Source: Vulcanimicrobiota bacterium (GTDB lineage: Bacteria; Vulcanimicrobiota; Vulcanimicrobiia; Vulcanimicrobiales; Vulcanimicrobiaceae). From it: a stretch of DNA of 11,358 bases. The notes beneath the pieces were generated by a model. It searched no databases. It was not told the DNA's origin and saw only the letters and a program-made list of their open reading frames with translations. How positions within the stretch are numbered: the first letter of the stretch is position 1; the number at the start of each line of letters is the position of its first letter. Shown here one piece after another: positions 1 to 6,939 of the stretch. The stretch covers positions 6,406-17,763 of the forward strand of contig PMFP01000045.1 in assembly GCA_003155175.1 (NCBI GenBank), in the 5' to 3' direction. The translations under genes were made by a program, and so were the position numbers.

Positions 1-72
1 GACGGCGAGAGCTGGCGATCCGCGCGCACGGCGTACGAGCAATTGGCGCGCGCGGCCGGAGCCTCGTCGTGA
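1..72 (+). CDS. 3' end of an upstream gene (possible DUF4129-domain protein), partial
   Basis: Frame 1 is open from the window edge to a TGA at 70-72 and encodes a 23-residue tail containing TAYEQLARAAG and ending in ASS. Its stop overlaps the GTG start of the DUF4350 gene (GTGA at 69-72), the same tight coupling used by the rest of the operon, which supports real coding. DUF4129 proteins usually sit directly beside DUF4350 genes in MoxR clusters, and their C-terminal domain carries a YExLLRA-like helix, to which YEQLARA is similar. The assignment is mostly by position; only the tail is visible. Confidence 0.5.
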   Translation, partial: DGESWRSARTAYEQLARAAGASS

Positions 73-1220
73 GGTCGCGCGCGGTGGAGGCCGTCGCATT
101 GGTCGTGTGCATCGCCGTGGTCGCCACCATCGGCATCGCCCGCGATGCGAGGCGTCGCGCCGAGAACTCGACGTTCTCCACCTACGATACCGGGCGTAAC
201 GGCTACCGCGCGCTCTACGAGATCCTCGGGCGCGAAGGCGTACCGGTGACGCGATTCGAGCGCCCGCTCGGCCTTCTCGGGGGCGACGCGAAGACGCTCG
301 TCATCTCCGACAACGGCGGCGCGCCGCCCGTATCCGTTCCGGGCCGGCCTTCGGCGGAGATGCGGCAACTCGCGGCGTTCGTGACGCGCGGCGGACGTTT
401 GGTCGCGCTGGATCCGAACCTAGGCGGCGGAGACGACGCGCTCGTCGGCCTCCCGCCGACGAAAAAAACGGCCGCGCGCACGATCGCGACGCGCGCCGCC
501 GCGAACGCGCTCACGACCGGCGTCGCGGCGGTCAGGGGCGATTTCGCGACGGGGTTCTCTTTCCAGGCGAACGCCAAGGGCTCCAAGGTGCCCGTCACGG
601 CGCTACTGCGCACGCCCGACGGATTGGCGGCAATCGCCTATCCGTTCGGTAAGGGAGAAGTCGTCGCGATCGTCGCTCCCACCGTCTTTAGCAACGCTTA
701 CCTCGCGCAAGCGCAGAACGCGCGCTTTGCCTACAACGTCCTGGCCGCGGGCGGGGGCACGGTCGCGTTCGACGAGCGCGTTCACGGTTACGCCGAAGAC
801 CGAACGCTATGGGACGCGCTGCCGGCTCCGGCGCGGCTCGCTTTTTGGATCTGCGTTGCCGTCGTCGTCCTGGCGCTGATCGAAGCGAACGTGCGATTCG
901 CGCCGGCGATACCGGTCGATCCGCCCGACGAGCGCGACTCGTCGGCGTACGTGAGCTCGATGGCCGCACTCTTGCGGCGCGCGCGCGCGGCACGTGCGGC
1001 CGTCGAGCGCTTTGCCGACGACGCGATGCGCCGCGCGCGCCGCCGCTACGGCGCCGGGGCCTCGGACGGGATCGAGAACGTCGCGCCGCGCATCGATCGC
1101 GACGAGGTGCGCGCCGCCTTGGCCCATCTCGATCGCCTCCGCGCCGTCGAGCGTCCCGACGAACGGACGCTCGTGCTTGCGGCGCAACTGAACTCACGGC
1201 TCCGAAAGGATCTTGCATGA
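69..1220 (+). CDS. DUF4350-domain membrane protein
   Basis: A 383-residue protein with an N-terminal membrane anchor (about 7-24), a large extracytoplasmic domain (about 30-250), a second membrane segment (about 256-275) and a basic helical cytoplasmic tail. The DUF4350 hallmarks are visible: the STYDTGRNGYRALYEIL stretch near 36-52 and FDERVHGY near 234-241. The GTG start at 69 is supported by GGAG at 58-61 (7 nt spacer) and by the GTGA overlap with the upstream stop; its own stop overlaps the next ATG (ATGA at 1217-1220). DUF4350 proteins are typical partners of MoxR ATPases and DUF58 proteins, but their biochemical role is unknown. The extracytoplasmic domain resembles a glutamine-amidotransferase-like fold with no obvious catalytic triad. 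Family call is confident; function is not known. Confidence 0.85.
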   Translation: MRSRAVEAVALVVCIAVVATIGIARDARRRAENSTFSTYDTGRNGYRALYEILGREGVPVTRFERPLGLLGGDAKTLVISDNGGAPPVSVPGRPSAEMRQLAAFVTRGGRLVALDPNLGGGDDALVGLPPTKKTAARTIATRAAANALTTGVAAVRGDFATGFSFQANAKGSKVPVTALLRTPDGLAAIAYPFGKGEVVAIVAPTVFSNAYLAQAQNARFAYNVLAAGGGTVAFDERVHGYAEDRTLWDALPAPARLAFWICVAVVVLALIEANVRFAPAIPVDPPDERDSSAYVSSMAALLRRARAARAAVERFADDAMRRARRRYGAGASDGIENVAPRIDRDEVRAALAHLDRLRAVERPDERTLVLAAQLNSRLRKDLA

Positions 1221-2191
1221 CCGACGTTTCCGCCTCCGTGCCGGGCGCACGCGAACTTGCCGACCGGGTCCGCGCCGCGCTTGCCGCAACGGTGGTGGGG
1301 AGCGACCGCGTTGCTTTCGGCTTGACGATCGCGCTCTTCACCCGCGGACACGCGCTCGTCGAGGGCGTTCCCGGTACGGGCAAGACGCTTGCGGTGCGAG
1401 CGTTCGCGCTCGCGCTTGGCCTGGACTTTCGCCGCGTGCAGTTCACGCCGGATCTCATGCCGTCCGACGTCGTCGGCACGACCGTCTTCAATCCGCAGAC
1501 CGCGGAGTTCGGCATTCGCCGCGGCCCGATTTTCGCGCACGTCATGCTTGCCGACGAGATCAACCGGACTCCGCCTAAGACCCAGGCGGCACTTTTGGAG
1601 GCGATGGAGGAGGGCCGCGTGACCATCGACGGCACCTCGCTCGACCTTCCGGATCCGTTCATCGTGTGCGCGACGCAAAATCCCATCGAATACGAAGGGA
1701 CGTATCCGCTTCCCGAAGCGCAACTCGACCGTTTCATGGTCAAGATCGACGCGACATATCCGCAAGAAGCCGAAGAGCTCCAGCTGCTCGCGCGCGTTGC
1801 CGCCGGATTTGACGCGCGCGCACTCGAGCGTTCCGGCGTAACTCCCGTGGCGGCGGCTTCGGATATTTTGGCCGCGCAGCGTTCGGTGCGGGCGACGCAC
1901 GTTTCGGACCAGGTTCAGCGTTACGTCTACCGGATCGTCGAGGAGACGAGGCGCTCGTCCCGCCTCACGCTCGGCGCTTCGCCTCGCGCCGGCGTGGCTT
2001 TGCTGCTCGCCTCGCAGGCCGCCGCGGCGATCGACGGGCGCGACTTCGCGACTCCCGACGACGTTAAGGACGTCGCCCCGCTGACGCTTCCGCATCGGGT
2101 GATCGTCCATCCCGAAGCCGAGATCGAAGGCGCTCGTGCCGCCGACGTCGTCTCGGACATCTTAGGAGCGGTTCCCGTACCGCGTGAGTAG
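1217..2191 (+). CDS. MoxR-family AAA+ ATPase
   Basis: A 324-residue single-domain AAA+ ATPase of the MoxR/RavA group, a likely cytoplasmic chaperone that remodels or activates partner proteins, often with vWA-like proteins such as the DUF58 product encoded next. Visible motifs: Walker A GVPGTGKT (50-57), Walker B VMLADEIN (109-116), the MoxR-typical RTPPKTQAALLEAMEEG (117-133), sensor 1 ATQNP (152-156), the PLPEAQLDRF segment (165-174), and a sensor 2-like GASPRAG in the C-terminal lid. All ATPase residues appear intact, and length is normal for the family. The frame stays open upstream to 809, but ATG 1217 is chosen because AAAGGA lies 7 nt before it, it overlaps the upstream stop (ATGA), and homology begins there. 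Confidence 0.95.
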   Translation: MTDVSASVPGARELADRVRAALAATVVGSDRVAFGLTIALFTRGHALVEGVPGTGKTLAVRAFALALGLDFRRVQFTPDLMPSDVVGTTVFNPQTAEFGIRRGPIFAHVMLADEINRTPPKTQAALLEAMEEGRVTIDGTSLDLPDPFIVCATQNPIEYEGTYPLPEAQLDRFMVKIDATYPQEAEELQLLARVAAGFDARALERSGVTPVAAASDILAAQRSVRATHVSDQVQRYVYRIVEETRRSSRLTLGASPRAGVALLLASQAAAAIDGRDFATPDDVKDVAPLTLPHRVIVHPEAEIEGARAADVVSDILGAVPVPRE

Positions 2192-3530
2192 CGGTCGAAT
2201 GCCGAGGCTGCGACTGCGCGGCTGGGTGACGACGCGCTTTCTCTACCTCCTCTCGGCCGCAGCGGGGGTTCTCGCGCTTTCGGTCGCGGTGCATTTCTTC
2301 GTCTACGTGGCGGCCGCCGGGCTGCTCGTGCTGGGTGCGTTCGTTACGGCGGATTTGGCAGCCGGGCCCGCCCGCTCGGCCGTTTCCGTCGAGCGCCGTT
2401 CGCCCGAACATTTCGCCCTGCGCGTGCCGGCAGACCTAACTTACGACGTTAGCCAGCGCGGCTCGCGCCCGATTCGCGTCGGCATCTTCGAGACACCGGT
2501 TCGAACGCTGCGGTTCGACGTCGAAGAAGCGAGCGCGGCCGTTCCGGCGATGACCGTCGCGACGTTGCGCCGGCGCGTAACGCCGGTCGCGCGTGGACGC
2601 GACGAGCTCGGCGACATCTACGTTTGGTACGAAAACTCGATCGGACTGATCCGGCGCCGCGCGGTCGTGCCGGCGCCGTTTCCGATTCGCGTCTATCCCG
2701 ATCTGGCCGCGGTCGAGCGGTACGGAACGCTGCGGGCTCGCAACCGCTTGGTCGAAGCCGGCTTGCGGCGCATGCGACTGCGCGGCATCGGAACCGAGTT
2801 CGAGAGCTTGCGCGACTACGCGGCGGGCGACGCCTTTCGCACCATCGACTGGAAGGCTACGGCGCGGCGCGGGAAGGTCATGGTCGCCCAACACGAGGTC
2901 GAGCGCAGCCAGAACGTCGTGCTCGCGATCGACTGTGGGCGTCTGATGACGCCTCGGTTAGGGGATCAGCGAAAACTCGACTACGCGATCACGGCGGCGC
3001 TCTCCGTCGCCTCGATCGCATCCCTTGCCAGCGATAAAGTCGGCGCGGTCGCATTCGCGCAAAAAATTCTCGTCGCGCGGGCGCCGCGATCGACCGCTTC
3101 GTCGCTGCAGGGACTAGCTGAGGCCTTATACGATCTCGAACCGCGCTTCGAGGAATCGGACTACGCGCGGGTTTGCGCCTACCTGCAAACGCATCTTCGC
3201 AGGCGCTCCCTCGTCGTGCTGTTCACCGACGTCATCGATCCGCTCGCGCAAAGCATGGTGCTCGGCGAACTTGCGAGTTTGGCTCGCCGCCACTTCGTGC
3301 TTTGCGTGTTTATGAACGACGCCGCCGTCGTGGACGCGCTCGCCCGCGTTCCGGCGGGAGCGATCGACGCGTACGAGCGCGACGTGGCGATCGGCCTGGA
3401 ACGCGAGCGCGGCGTCGCGGTTACGACGCTCGAACGCGCCGGCGTCCACGTTATCGACGTTCCGGCGCGCTCGCTGTCGGTCTCGGTGATCAACGAGTAC
3501 TTGCGCGTGAAGCAGCGGGGCTTGCTCTAA
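2184..3530 (+). CDS. DUF58 domain-containing protein (vWA-like, membrane-anchored)
   Basis: A 448-residue protein with two N-terminal membrane segments (about 18-37 and 39-58), a beta-rich region, and the DUF58 signature GIGTEFESLRDYAAGDAFRT followed by IDWKATARRGK (201-231). A vWA-like domain follows; where the metal-binding DxSxS motif is expected the protein reads AIDCGRLM (248-255), so the MIDAS site looks incomplete. DUF58 proteins are regular partners of MoxR ATPases and are thought to act in envelope homeostasis; the exact substrate is unknown. The GTG start at 2184 overlaps the moxR stop by 8 nt, with AGGAG at 2164-2168 rather far upstream. An ATG at 2199 is an equally possible start and would remove five residues. 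The gene ends 12 nt from the convergent secreted-protein gene. Confidence 0.92.
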   Translation: MSSGRMPRLRLRGWVTTRFLYLLSAAAGVLALSVAVHFFVYVAAAGLLVLGAFVTADLAAGPARSAVSVERRSPEHFALRVPADLTYDVSQRGSRPIRVGIFETPVRTLRFDVEEASAAVPAMTVATLRRRVTPVARGRDELGDIYVWYENSIGLIRRRAVVPAPFPIRVYPDLAAVERYGTLRARNRLVEAGLRRMRLRGIGTEFESLRDYAAGDAFRTIDWKATARRGKVMVAQHEVERSQNVVLAIDCGRLMTPRLGDQRKLDYAITAALSVASIASLASDKVGAVAFAQKILVARAPRSTASSLQGLAEALYDLEPRFEESDYARVCAYLQTHLRRRSLVVLFTDVIDPLAQSMVLGELASLARRHFVLCVFMNDAAVVDALARVPAGAIDAYERDVAIGLERERGVAVTTLERAGVHVIDVPARSLSVSVINEYLRVKQRGLL

Positions 3531-3542
3531 GCGCGGCGCTCG

Positions 3543-4067
3543 CTAGGTCGCGGAAGGCGCCGGCACGTCGGCCGGCTTGAGTAAGATGCGGAATGCCGGG
3601 CCGGCCGGGCTTCCCTGGTCGGTCAAGAGGATCTTGGTAGGAACGAAGTTGGCCGGAACGATGAACTGCATCGTCGCCCGCGCGGCCGAGCCGGGCTGCA
3701 GCGTATAGAACGTGCTGTAGACGCTCGTCTGCTTGCCGTCGATGACCACGCCGTCGGCATCGGAGATCGAAGATGCGAAATAGCCGGTTCGGGCCGAACT
3801 CGTTCCGTTCGAAACCAGCCAGGAAAAGATGATTCCGCGGTTGCCGCCGTCCGGCGTATATTCGGCCGCCGTGGCGTTCCGGAGCGCCATCTCGCGGATA
3901 CGGACCTTGCCGTTAAAGAGCGTGCTGGAGAGCGGTCCGCTCACGCCGCTCACTTGATTGGCTCCGCCGGGAACCGGCGTAGGTCCCGCCGCTGCGGCCG
4001 GACGAGTCTGCGTCAACGCTACGGCCGCGACGCCGAGGACGATTGCAATTCCGATGAGTTGTTTCAT
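3543..4067 (-). CDS. Small secreted protein of unknown family
   Basis: A 174-residue protein with a clear signal peptide (MKQLIGIAIVLGVAAVALTQ, then cleavage probably near TRPAAAA at 21-27). The mature part is rich in alternating hydrophobic/polar stretches (GKVRIREMALRN, RGIIFSWLVSNGTS, RATMQFIVPANF, PTKILLTDQGS), consistent with an all-beta, immunoglobulin-like fold such as those of small exported DUF4352-like proteins. That fold call is inference and I do not recognise the family. The frame continues upstream to 5156 antisense-style, but ATG 4067 is chosen because it starts an ideal signal peptide and a good promoter ends 6 nt before it. The gene sits between DUF58 (convergent, 12 nt) and spoIIM (same strand, 71 nt upstream), so it interrupts an otherwise standard MoxR-associated cluster. 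Confidence 0.8.
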   Translation of the reverse strand: MKQLIGIAIVLGVAAVALTQTRPAAAAGPTPVPGGANQVSGVSGPLSSTLFNGKVRIREMALRNATAAEYTPDGGNRGIIFSWLVSNGTSSARTGYFASSISDADGVVIDGKQTSVYSTFYTLQPGSAARATMQFIVPANFVPTKILLTDQGSPAGPAFRILLKPADVPAPSAT

Positions 4068-4073
4068 ACGTTG

Positions 4074-4102
4074 AGCGTAACAGCGTGAGGCGGCAAAGTC
4101 AA
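4074..4102 (-). promoter_or_regulatory. Sigma-70-type promoter of the secreted-protein gene, apparently leaderless
   Basis: On the minus strand, TTGACT (4102-4097) is followed after 17 nt by TACGCT (4079-4074), with an extended -10 TG at 4082-4081. The -10 ends 6 nt before ATG 4067, which places the predicted transcription start at or next to the start codon. No Shine-Dalgarno sequence lies between them. The gene therefore probably has its own promoter separate from spoIIM and yields a leaderless mRNA. Confidence 0.55.
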
Positions 4103-4138
4103 AAACGCTTCGGGGCGGTTGAGCCGAGCCGCCTACGT

Positions 4139-5119
4139 TTACGATGCGTCCGTTTCCTCGTGCGACGTCCCGGCGCCGCCGAAATAGAGCGTCATCGCCA
4201 GTGCGGTAACGATTCCGAAACCGATGCGAATTTCCGGCGGCAAACGCAAGGGCGAGAAAAACCCTTCGATGGTTCCGGCGACGAGCAGCATGGACGCGAC
4301 GCCCACGATCAAGATTCCCGCTCGCCGCGCGTTGAGCACGATCGCGTCGCGGCGCCGCAAACGTCCCGGAGCGAGGATACCCGCCGCGATGAGGAGTCCG
4401 GCGGCGCCCGCGACTTGGATCGCGGTAAGCTCGATGACGCCGTGCGGGGCGATCGTCGCCCAGTAGTCGTAGCCGAAGCCTGCGTTGGAAAAGAGCGCGC
4501 CCATGCCTCCCACCATCAGGCCGTTCTGAACGATGATGTAGATCGTGAGGATTCCAAGGGTCGCGCATCCTCCGAACGCGATGATCGCGACCTTCACGTT
4601 GTTGGTGATGATCTCCGACGACATCACCGGCGACTCGAGTGAGTTGAAGGAGAAGTTCGAGTCGTGAAGACTCTTCTTGATTTGAGGCGGCACGATGTCC
4701 GCGGGGAGGACGGCGAACGCGTCGTTCGGACGGGCCTTGACGATCGCGTACGCGACGACGGCGCTGGCTATGGTGAGGGCGATGCAGATCGCGATCGCCG
4801 CGAACGACCGCCGGAACTCTTGCGGAAAGGTTTGGCCGTAAAAGCGCGCGACCCGGCCCCAGCCCGTCTCGGCCGAAGCTCCGTAGACGTACGCGTGAGC
4901 GCGCGCGGTCAGGCGATTGAGATAGAAGAGGAGGCGCTGGTCGTATTCGCGGCCGCGTGCGAAGGCCAGGTCGCTGGTCGTCGCGCGATAGAGACGGCCG
5001 ATCTCCTCGACCTCGGCCGCGTCGATCCCGCGGACGCCGCGGCGTCCCGCTCGGGCGAGCAGCGCCTCCAGACGTTCCCAGCTCGCGGCGCGGCGTCGTG
5101 CGAATGCGCTCTGCGTCAT
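4139..5119 (-). CDS. SpoIIM / DUF95-family integral membrane protein
   Basis: A 326-residue multi-pass membrane protein. The N-terminal cytoplasmic part has the family pattern FARRRAASWERLEALL (6-21) and LYRATTSDLAFAR (43-55). About five membrane segments follow (roughly 104-128, 175-200, 228-250, 267-287, 297-314). Conserved family stretches include NNVKVAIIAFGGCATLGI (173-190), NGLMVGG (199-205), PHGVIELTAI (225-234) and IEGFFSP (284-290). SpoIIM acts in engulfment in endospore formers, but relatives next to MoxR, DUF58 and RDD genes occur widely in non-sporulating bacteria with unknown role, which is the better reading here. A GTG start at 5140 is possible, but ATG 5119 with an AGAGG about 9 nt upstream fits the family N-terminus. 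Divergent from the RDD gene with 64 nt between them. Confidence 0.92.
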   Translation of the reverse strand: MTQSAFARRRAASWERLEALLARAGRRGVRGIDAAEVEEIGRLYRATTSDLAFARGREYDQRLLFYLNRLTARAHAYVYGASAETGWGRVARFYGQTFPQEFRRSFAAIAICIALTIASAVVAYAIVKARPNDAFAVLPADIVPPQIKKSLHDSNFSFNSLESPVMSSEIITNNVKVAIIAFGGCATLGILTIYIIVQNGLMVGGMGALFSNAGFGYDYWATIAPHGVIELTAIQVAGAAGLLIAAGILAPGRLRRRDAIVLNARRAGILIVGVASMLLVAGTIEGFFSPLRLPPEIRIGFGIVTALAMTLYFGGAGTSHEETDAS

Positions 5120-5183
5120 GTTGGCTGCCTCTTGGCGCACGGCCAGGCAGGCTCATGCTTTTTCCGTCGAATCATGCGGGACT

Positions 5184-5927
5184 ATGGATCGCAGCGTAGA
5201 CGTTCGAACGCCGGAGAGCATCGCGTTCTCGTACGACCTGGCGGGCCTGGGCAGCCGGTTCCTCGCGGTCTCGATCGACATGCTCCTCCAGGTCTTGATC
5301 ATGCTCGCGGTCCTCTATTCCGTGACGCTCGCGGCGACGCGCGTTGCCTCGAACCTGCGCCCGCAAAACGATCCCGCGCTCGAGCGCCTGGGAGAGAACG
5401 TGGCGATCGGCATGCTGATCTTCATCGTGTTTGCGATCTTTTTCGGCTACTTCATCGCGTTCGAATCGCTCTGGAACGGACAGACGCCGGGAAAGAGAAT
5501 GCTCGGAATTCGCGTGGTTCGCGATGGCGGATATCCGGTCGATTTCATGGCCGTCTTGATCCGCAACCTCATTCGCGTCGTCGAGCTTGGGTTAGGGGGC
5601 TACGCCGTCTCGGCGGTTAGCGCGCTGGTATCGCCCGAGAACAAGCGGATCGGCGACATCGCCGCGGGAACGATCGTGGTTCGCGACGGAAAGAGCCTGA
5701 CGGCCGAGCGGATCGTGAGCGAGGTGTCGCGAGAGCCGCAATACGCCCCGACCGCGTACATGAGCGGCGACGAGCGCGCGCTCGTCAAACGGTTTCTCGA
5801 GCGACGGGGCGAGCTGCCTCCCGAACGCCGCCGTGCGCTAGCCTCGACTCTTGCCGCGCGCGTGCGGCCGCGCGTCGCACCCGACCTGGCGCGGTTGGAC
5901 GACGAAGCGCTGCTCGAGCGTCTCTGA
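5184..5927 (+). CDS. RDD-family membrane protein
   Basis: A 247-residue protein with an RDD domain (about 12-170): FSYDLAGLGSRFLAVSIDMLL (16-36, with conserved Arg25 and Asp32), two strongly hydrophobic helices (about 33-52 and 73-94), GQTPGKRMLGIRVV (99-112) and KRIGDIAAGTIVV (154-166). The cytoplasmic C-terminal tail (about 170-247) is charged and helical. RDD proteins are small membrane proteins, some linked to ion or solute transport; next to MoxR/SpoIIM genes their role is not established. The frame is open upstream to 5118, overlapping spoIIM, but ATG 5184 starts the usual RDD N-terminus. The Shine-Dalgarno is weak (GCGGG). The stop lies only 2 nt from the stop of the convergent DUF697 gene. 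Confidence 0.92.
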   Translation: MDRSVDVRTPESIAFSYDLAGLGSRFLAVSIDMLLQVLIMLAVLYSVTLAATRVASNLRPQNDPALERLGENVAIGMLIFIVFAIFFGYFIAFESLWNGQTPGKRMLGIRVVRDGGYPVDFMAVLIRNLIRVVELGLGGYAVSAVSALVSPENKRIGDIAAGTIVVRDGKSLTAERIVSEVSREPQYAPTAYMSGDERALVKRFLERRGELPPERRRALASTLAARVRPRVAPDLARLDDEALLERL

Positions 5928-5929
5928 CT

Positions 5930-6925
5930 TTAGTTCCCGCGGAGTTTGCCGATAACGTCGCGCGCGAATTGCATCGCGTCGTTCTTGGTGCGATCGTACA
6001 GCGCGGAAGCTTGCACTTTCGACATGTGTTTGCCGTTTTCGAGAAAGAACGCGACGCCCTCGCCGACGACGATCGTGCCGGCATACGCGATCGCTCCCTT
6101 GATCGGAATTCCCGCCATCGGCACGAAACCGACGAGCTCGCGGGCCAGCGCGCGCCAGCCAAGGCCGCCGCCGATGACCGGCAGCAGTTGCCACATGCGC
6201 TGCACGTCGGGATCTTTTCCGTAGGTGGCCTGAATCTGCAGCAAGAGCATCATCTGCAGCGCCGTGATGACGACCGTATCGCCCGCCGAAGCGACGGCGC
6301 CGAGCACGACGCCCACGATCGGAATGTGATCCACGACTGCGCTCGCCAGCGCGACCTTCAACGCGTTTCCTGAAGCGTCGCGGGTGAGCTTAGCGGCGGC
6401 CGCCTCGCGCAGGGGACAGAGGCGCCGGCCGACGGCGATCTCGACGCCGTGCGAACACTCGATGAGATGCGGGAAGACCGTCTTTCGCAGCGCGTCTCGC
6501 GAGATCTCCGGCACGACGTATTCGGCCCACGAGCCGGGCGCCGGCGCGGAAGCCGGGGCGCTTGGCACGGCGGTGTCGTCGACGGTGAGCGCGAGAATCG
6601 GGAGTTTGAGCGGCTCCAGATGCGCGAGATGTGCGTCGCTCGCGTCGGTTTTCCGACCCAGGAAGACGATCGCCCGCGCGTCGGGCGCGGCGCTCCGCGC
6701 GGCCGGAGCGTTCGAGTCGAGCGTTTCCAAGCACGCCGCGGCTTCGAGCGCGAGCGCCTCGTCGGTTTGGCCGGAGAGCATCAGCGCGCGGAACTCGGCT
6801 ACGAGCGCGGGATCTCCGCAGAGGAAGAAACGGAACGGCTTGCGCACGTGGGCCTGCACCTTGCGTACGTCCACGCCGCTGCTGACCATTTTGAACAGCG
6901 CGCCCGCGCCCATGGAACTCGCCAC
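5930..6925 (-). CDS. DUF697-domain membrane protein with degenerate GTPase-like N-terminus
   Basis: A 331-residue protein. The C-terminal half (about 187-325) matches DUF697/YcjF-type domains: hydrophobic VDHIPIVGVVLGAVASAGD (198-216), TALQMMLLLQIQATYGKD (221-238), LLPVIGGGLGWRALARELVG (247-266) and an Ala/Gly-rich hairpin (275-290). DUF697 is commonly fused to small GTPase domains. Here residues 29-120 have a Rossmann-like pattern (KPFRFFLCGDP, ARAIVFLGRK, KLPILALTVDD) but no Walker A Lys-Ser/Thr, no DxxG and no NKxD, so it looks like a pseudo-GTPase; this is inference. It is 14 nt downstream of the M48 protease gene, so the two are probably co-transcribed and may act together at the inner membrane. 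The frame continues far upstream antisense-style; GTG 6925 is chosen from its ribosome binding site, with ATG 6913 as the alternative. Confidence 0.82.
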   Translation of the reverse strand: MASSMGAGALFKMVSSGVDVRKVQAHVRKPFRFFLCGDPALVAEFRALMLSGQTDEALALEAAACLETLDSNAPAARSAAPDARAIVFLGRKTDASDAHLAHLEPLKLPILALTVDDTAVPSAPASAPAPGSWAEYVVPEISRDALRKTVFPHLIECSHGVEIAVGRRLCPLREAAAAKLTRDASGNALKVALASAVVDHIPIVGVVLGAVASAGDTVVITALQMMLLLQIQATYGKDPDVQRMWQLLPVIGGGLGWRALARELVGFVPMAGIPIKGAIAYAGTIVVGEGVAFFLENGKHMSKVQASALYDRTKNDAMQFARDVIGKLRGN

Positions 6926-6932
6926 GACGTCG

Positions 6933-6937
6933 CCTCC
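6933..6937 (-). promoter_or_regulatory. Ribosome binding site deciding the GTG start of the DUF697 gene
   Basis: GGAGG on the minus strand (6937-6933) lies 7 nt before GTG at 6925-6923, an ideal spacing. The first in-frame ATG (6913) would be 19 nt away. The site sits just past the TAG stop of the protease gene (6942-6940), as expected for translational coupling within one mRNA. Confidence 0.75.
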
Positions 6938-6939
6938 GG

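Noticed and set aside
3559..3576. GCCGGC repeat hairpin as a terminator for the DUF58 operon
   Set aside because: It lies within the coding end of the convergent gene, each half is itself a palindrome common in GC-rich DNA, and no T-run follows.
4101..4133. Intrinsic terminator for spoIIM
   Set aside because: The stem is only 5 bp (4129-4133 with 4114-4118), and the T-tract (4105-4101) is 8 nt away and partly forms the -35 element of the next promoter.
4068..5156. Minus-strand frame extending the secreted-protein gene upstream to 5156
   Set aside because: The extension overlaps spoIIM in another frame and is Arg-rich. The signal peptide and promoter place the start at 4067.
5132..5159. Promoter for the RDD gene (TTGGCG, 16 nt, CATGCT)
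   Set aside because: The -35 matches 4 of 6 but the -10 only 3 of 6, with suboptimal spacing; not distinguishable from chance in a 64-bp region.
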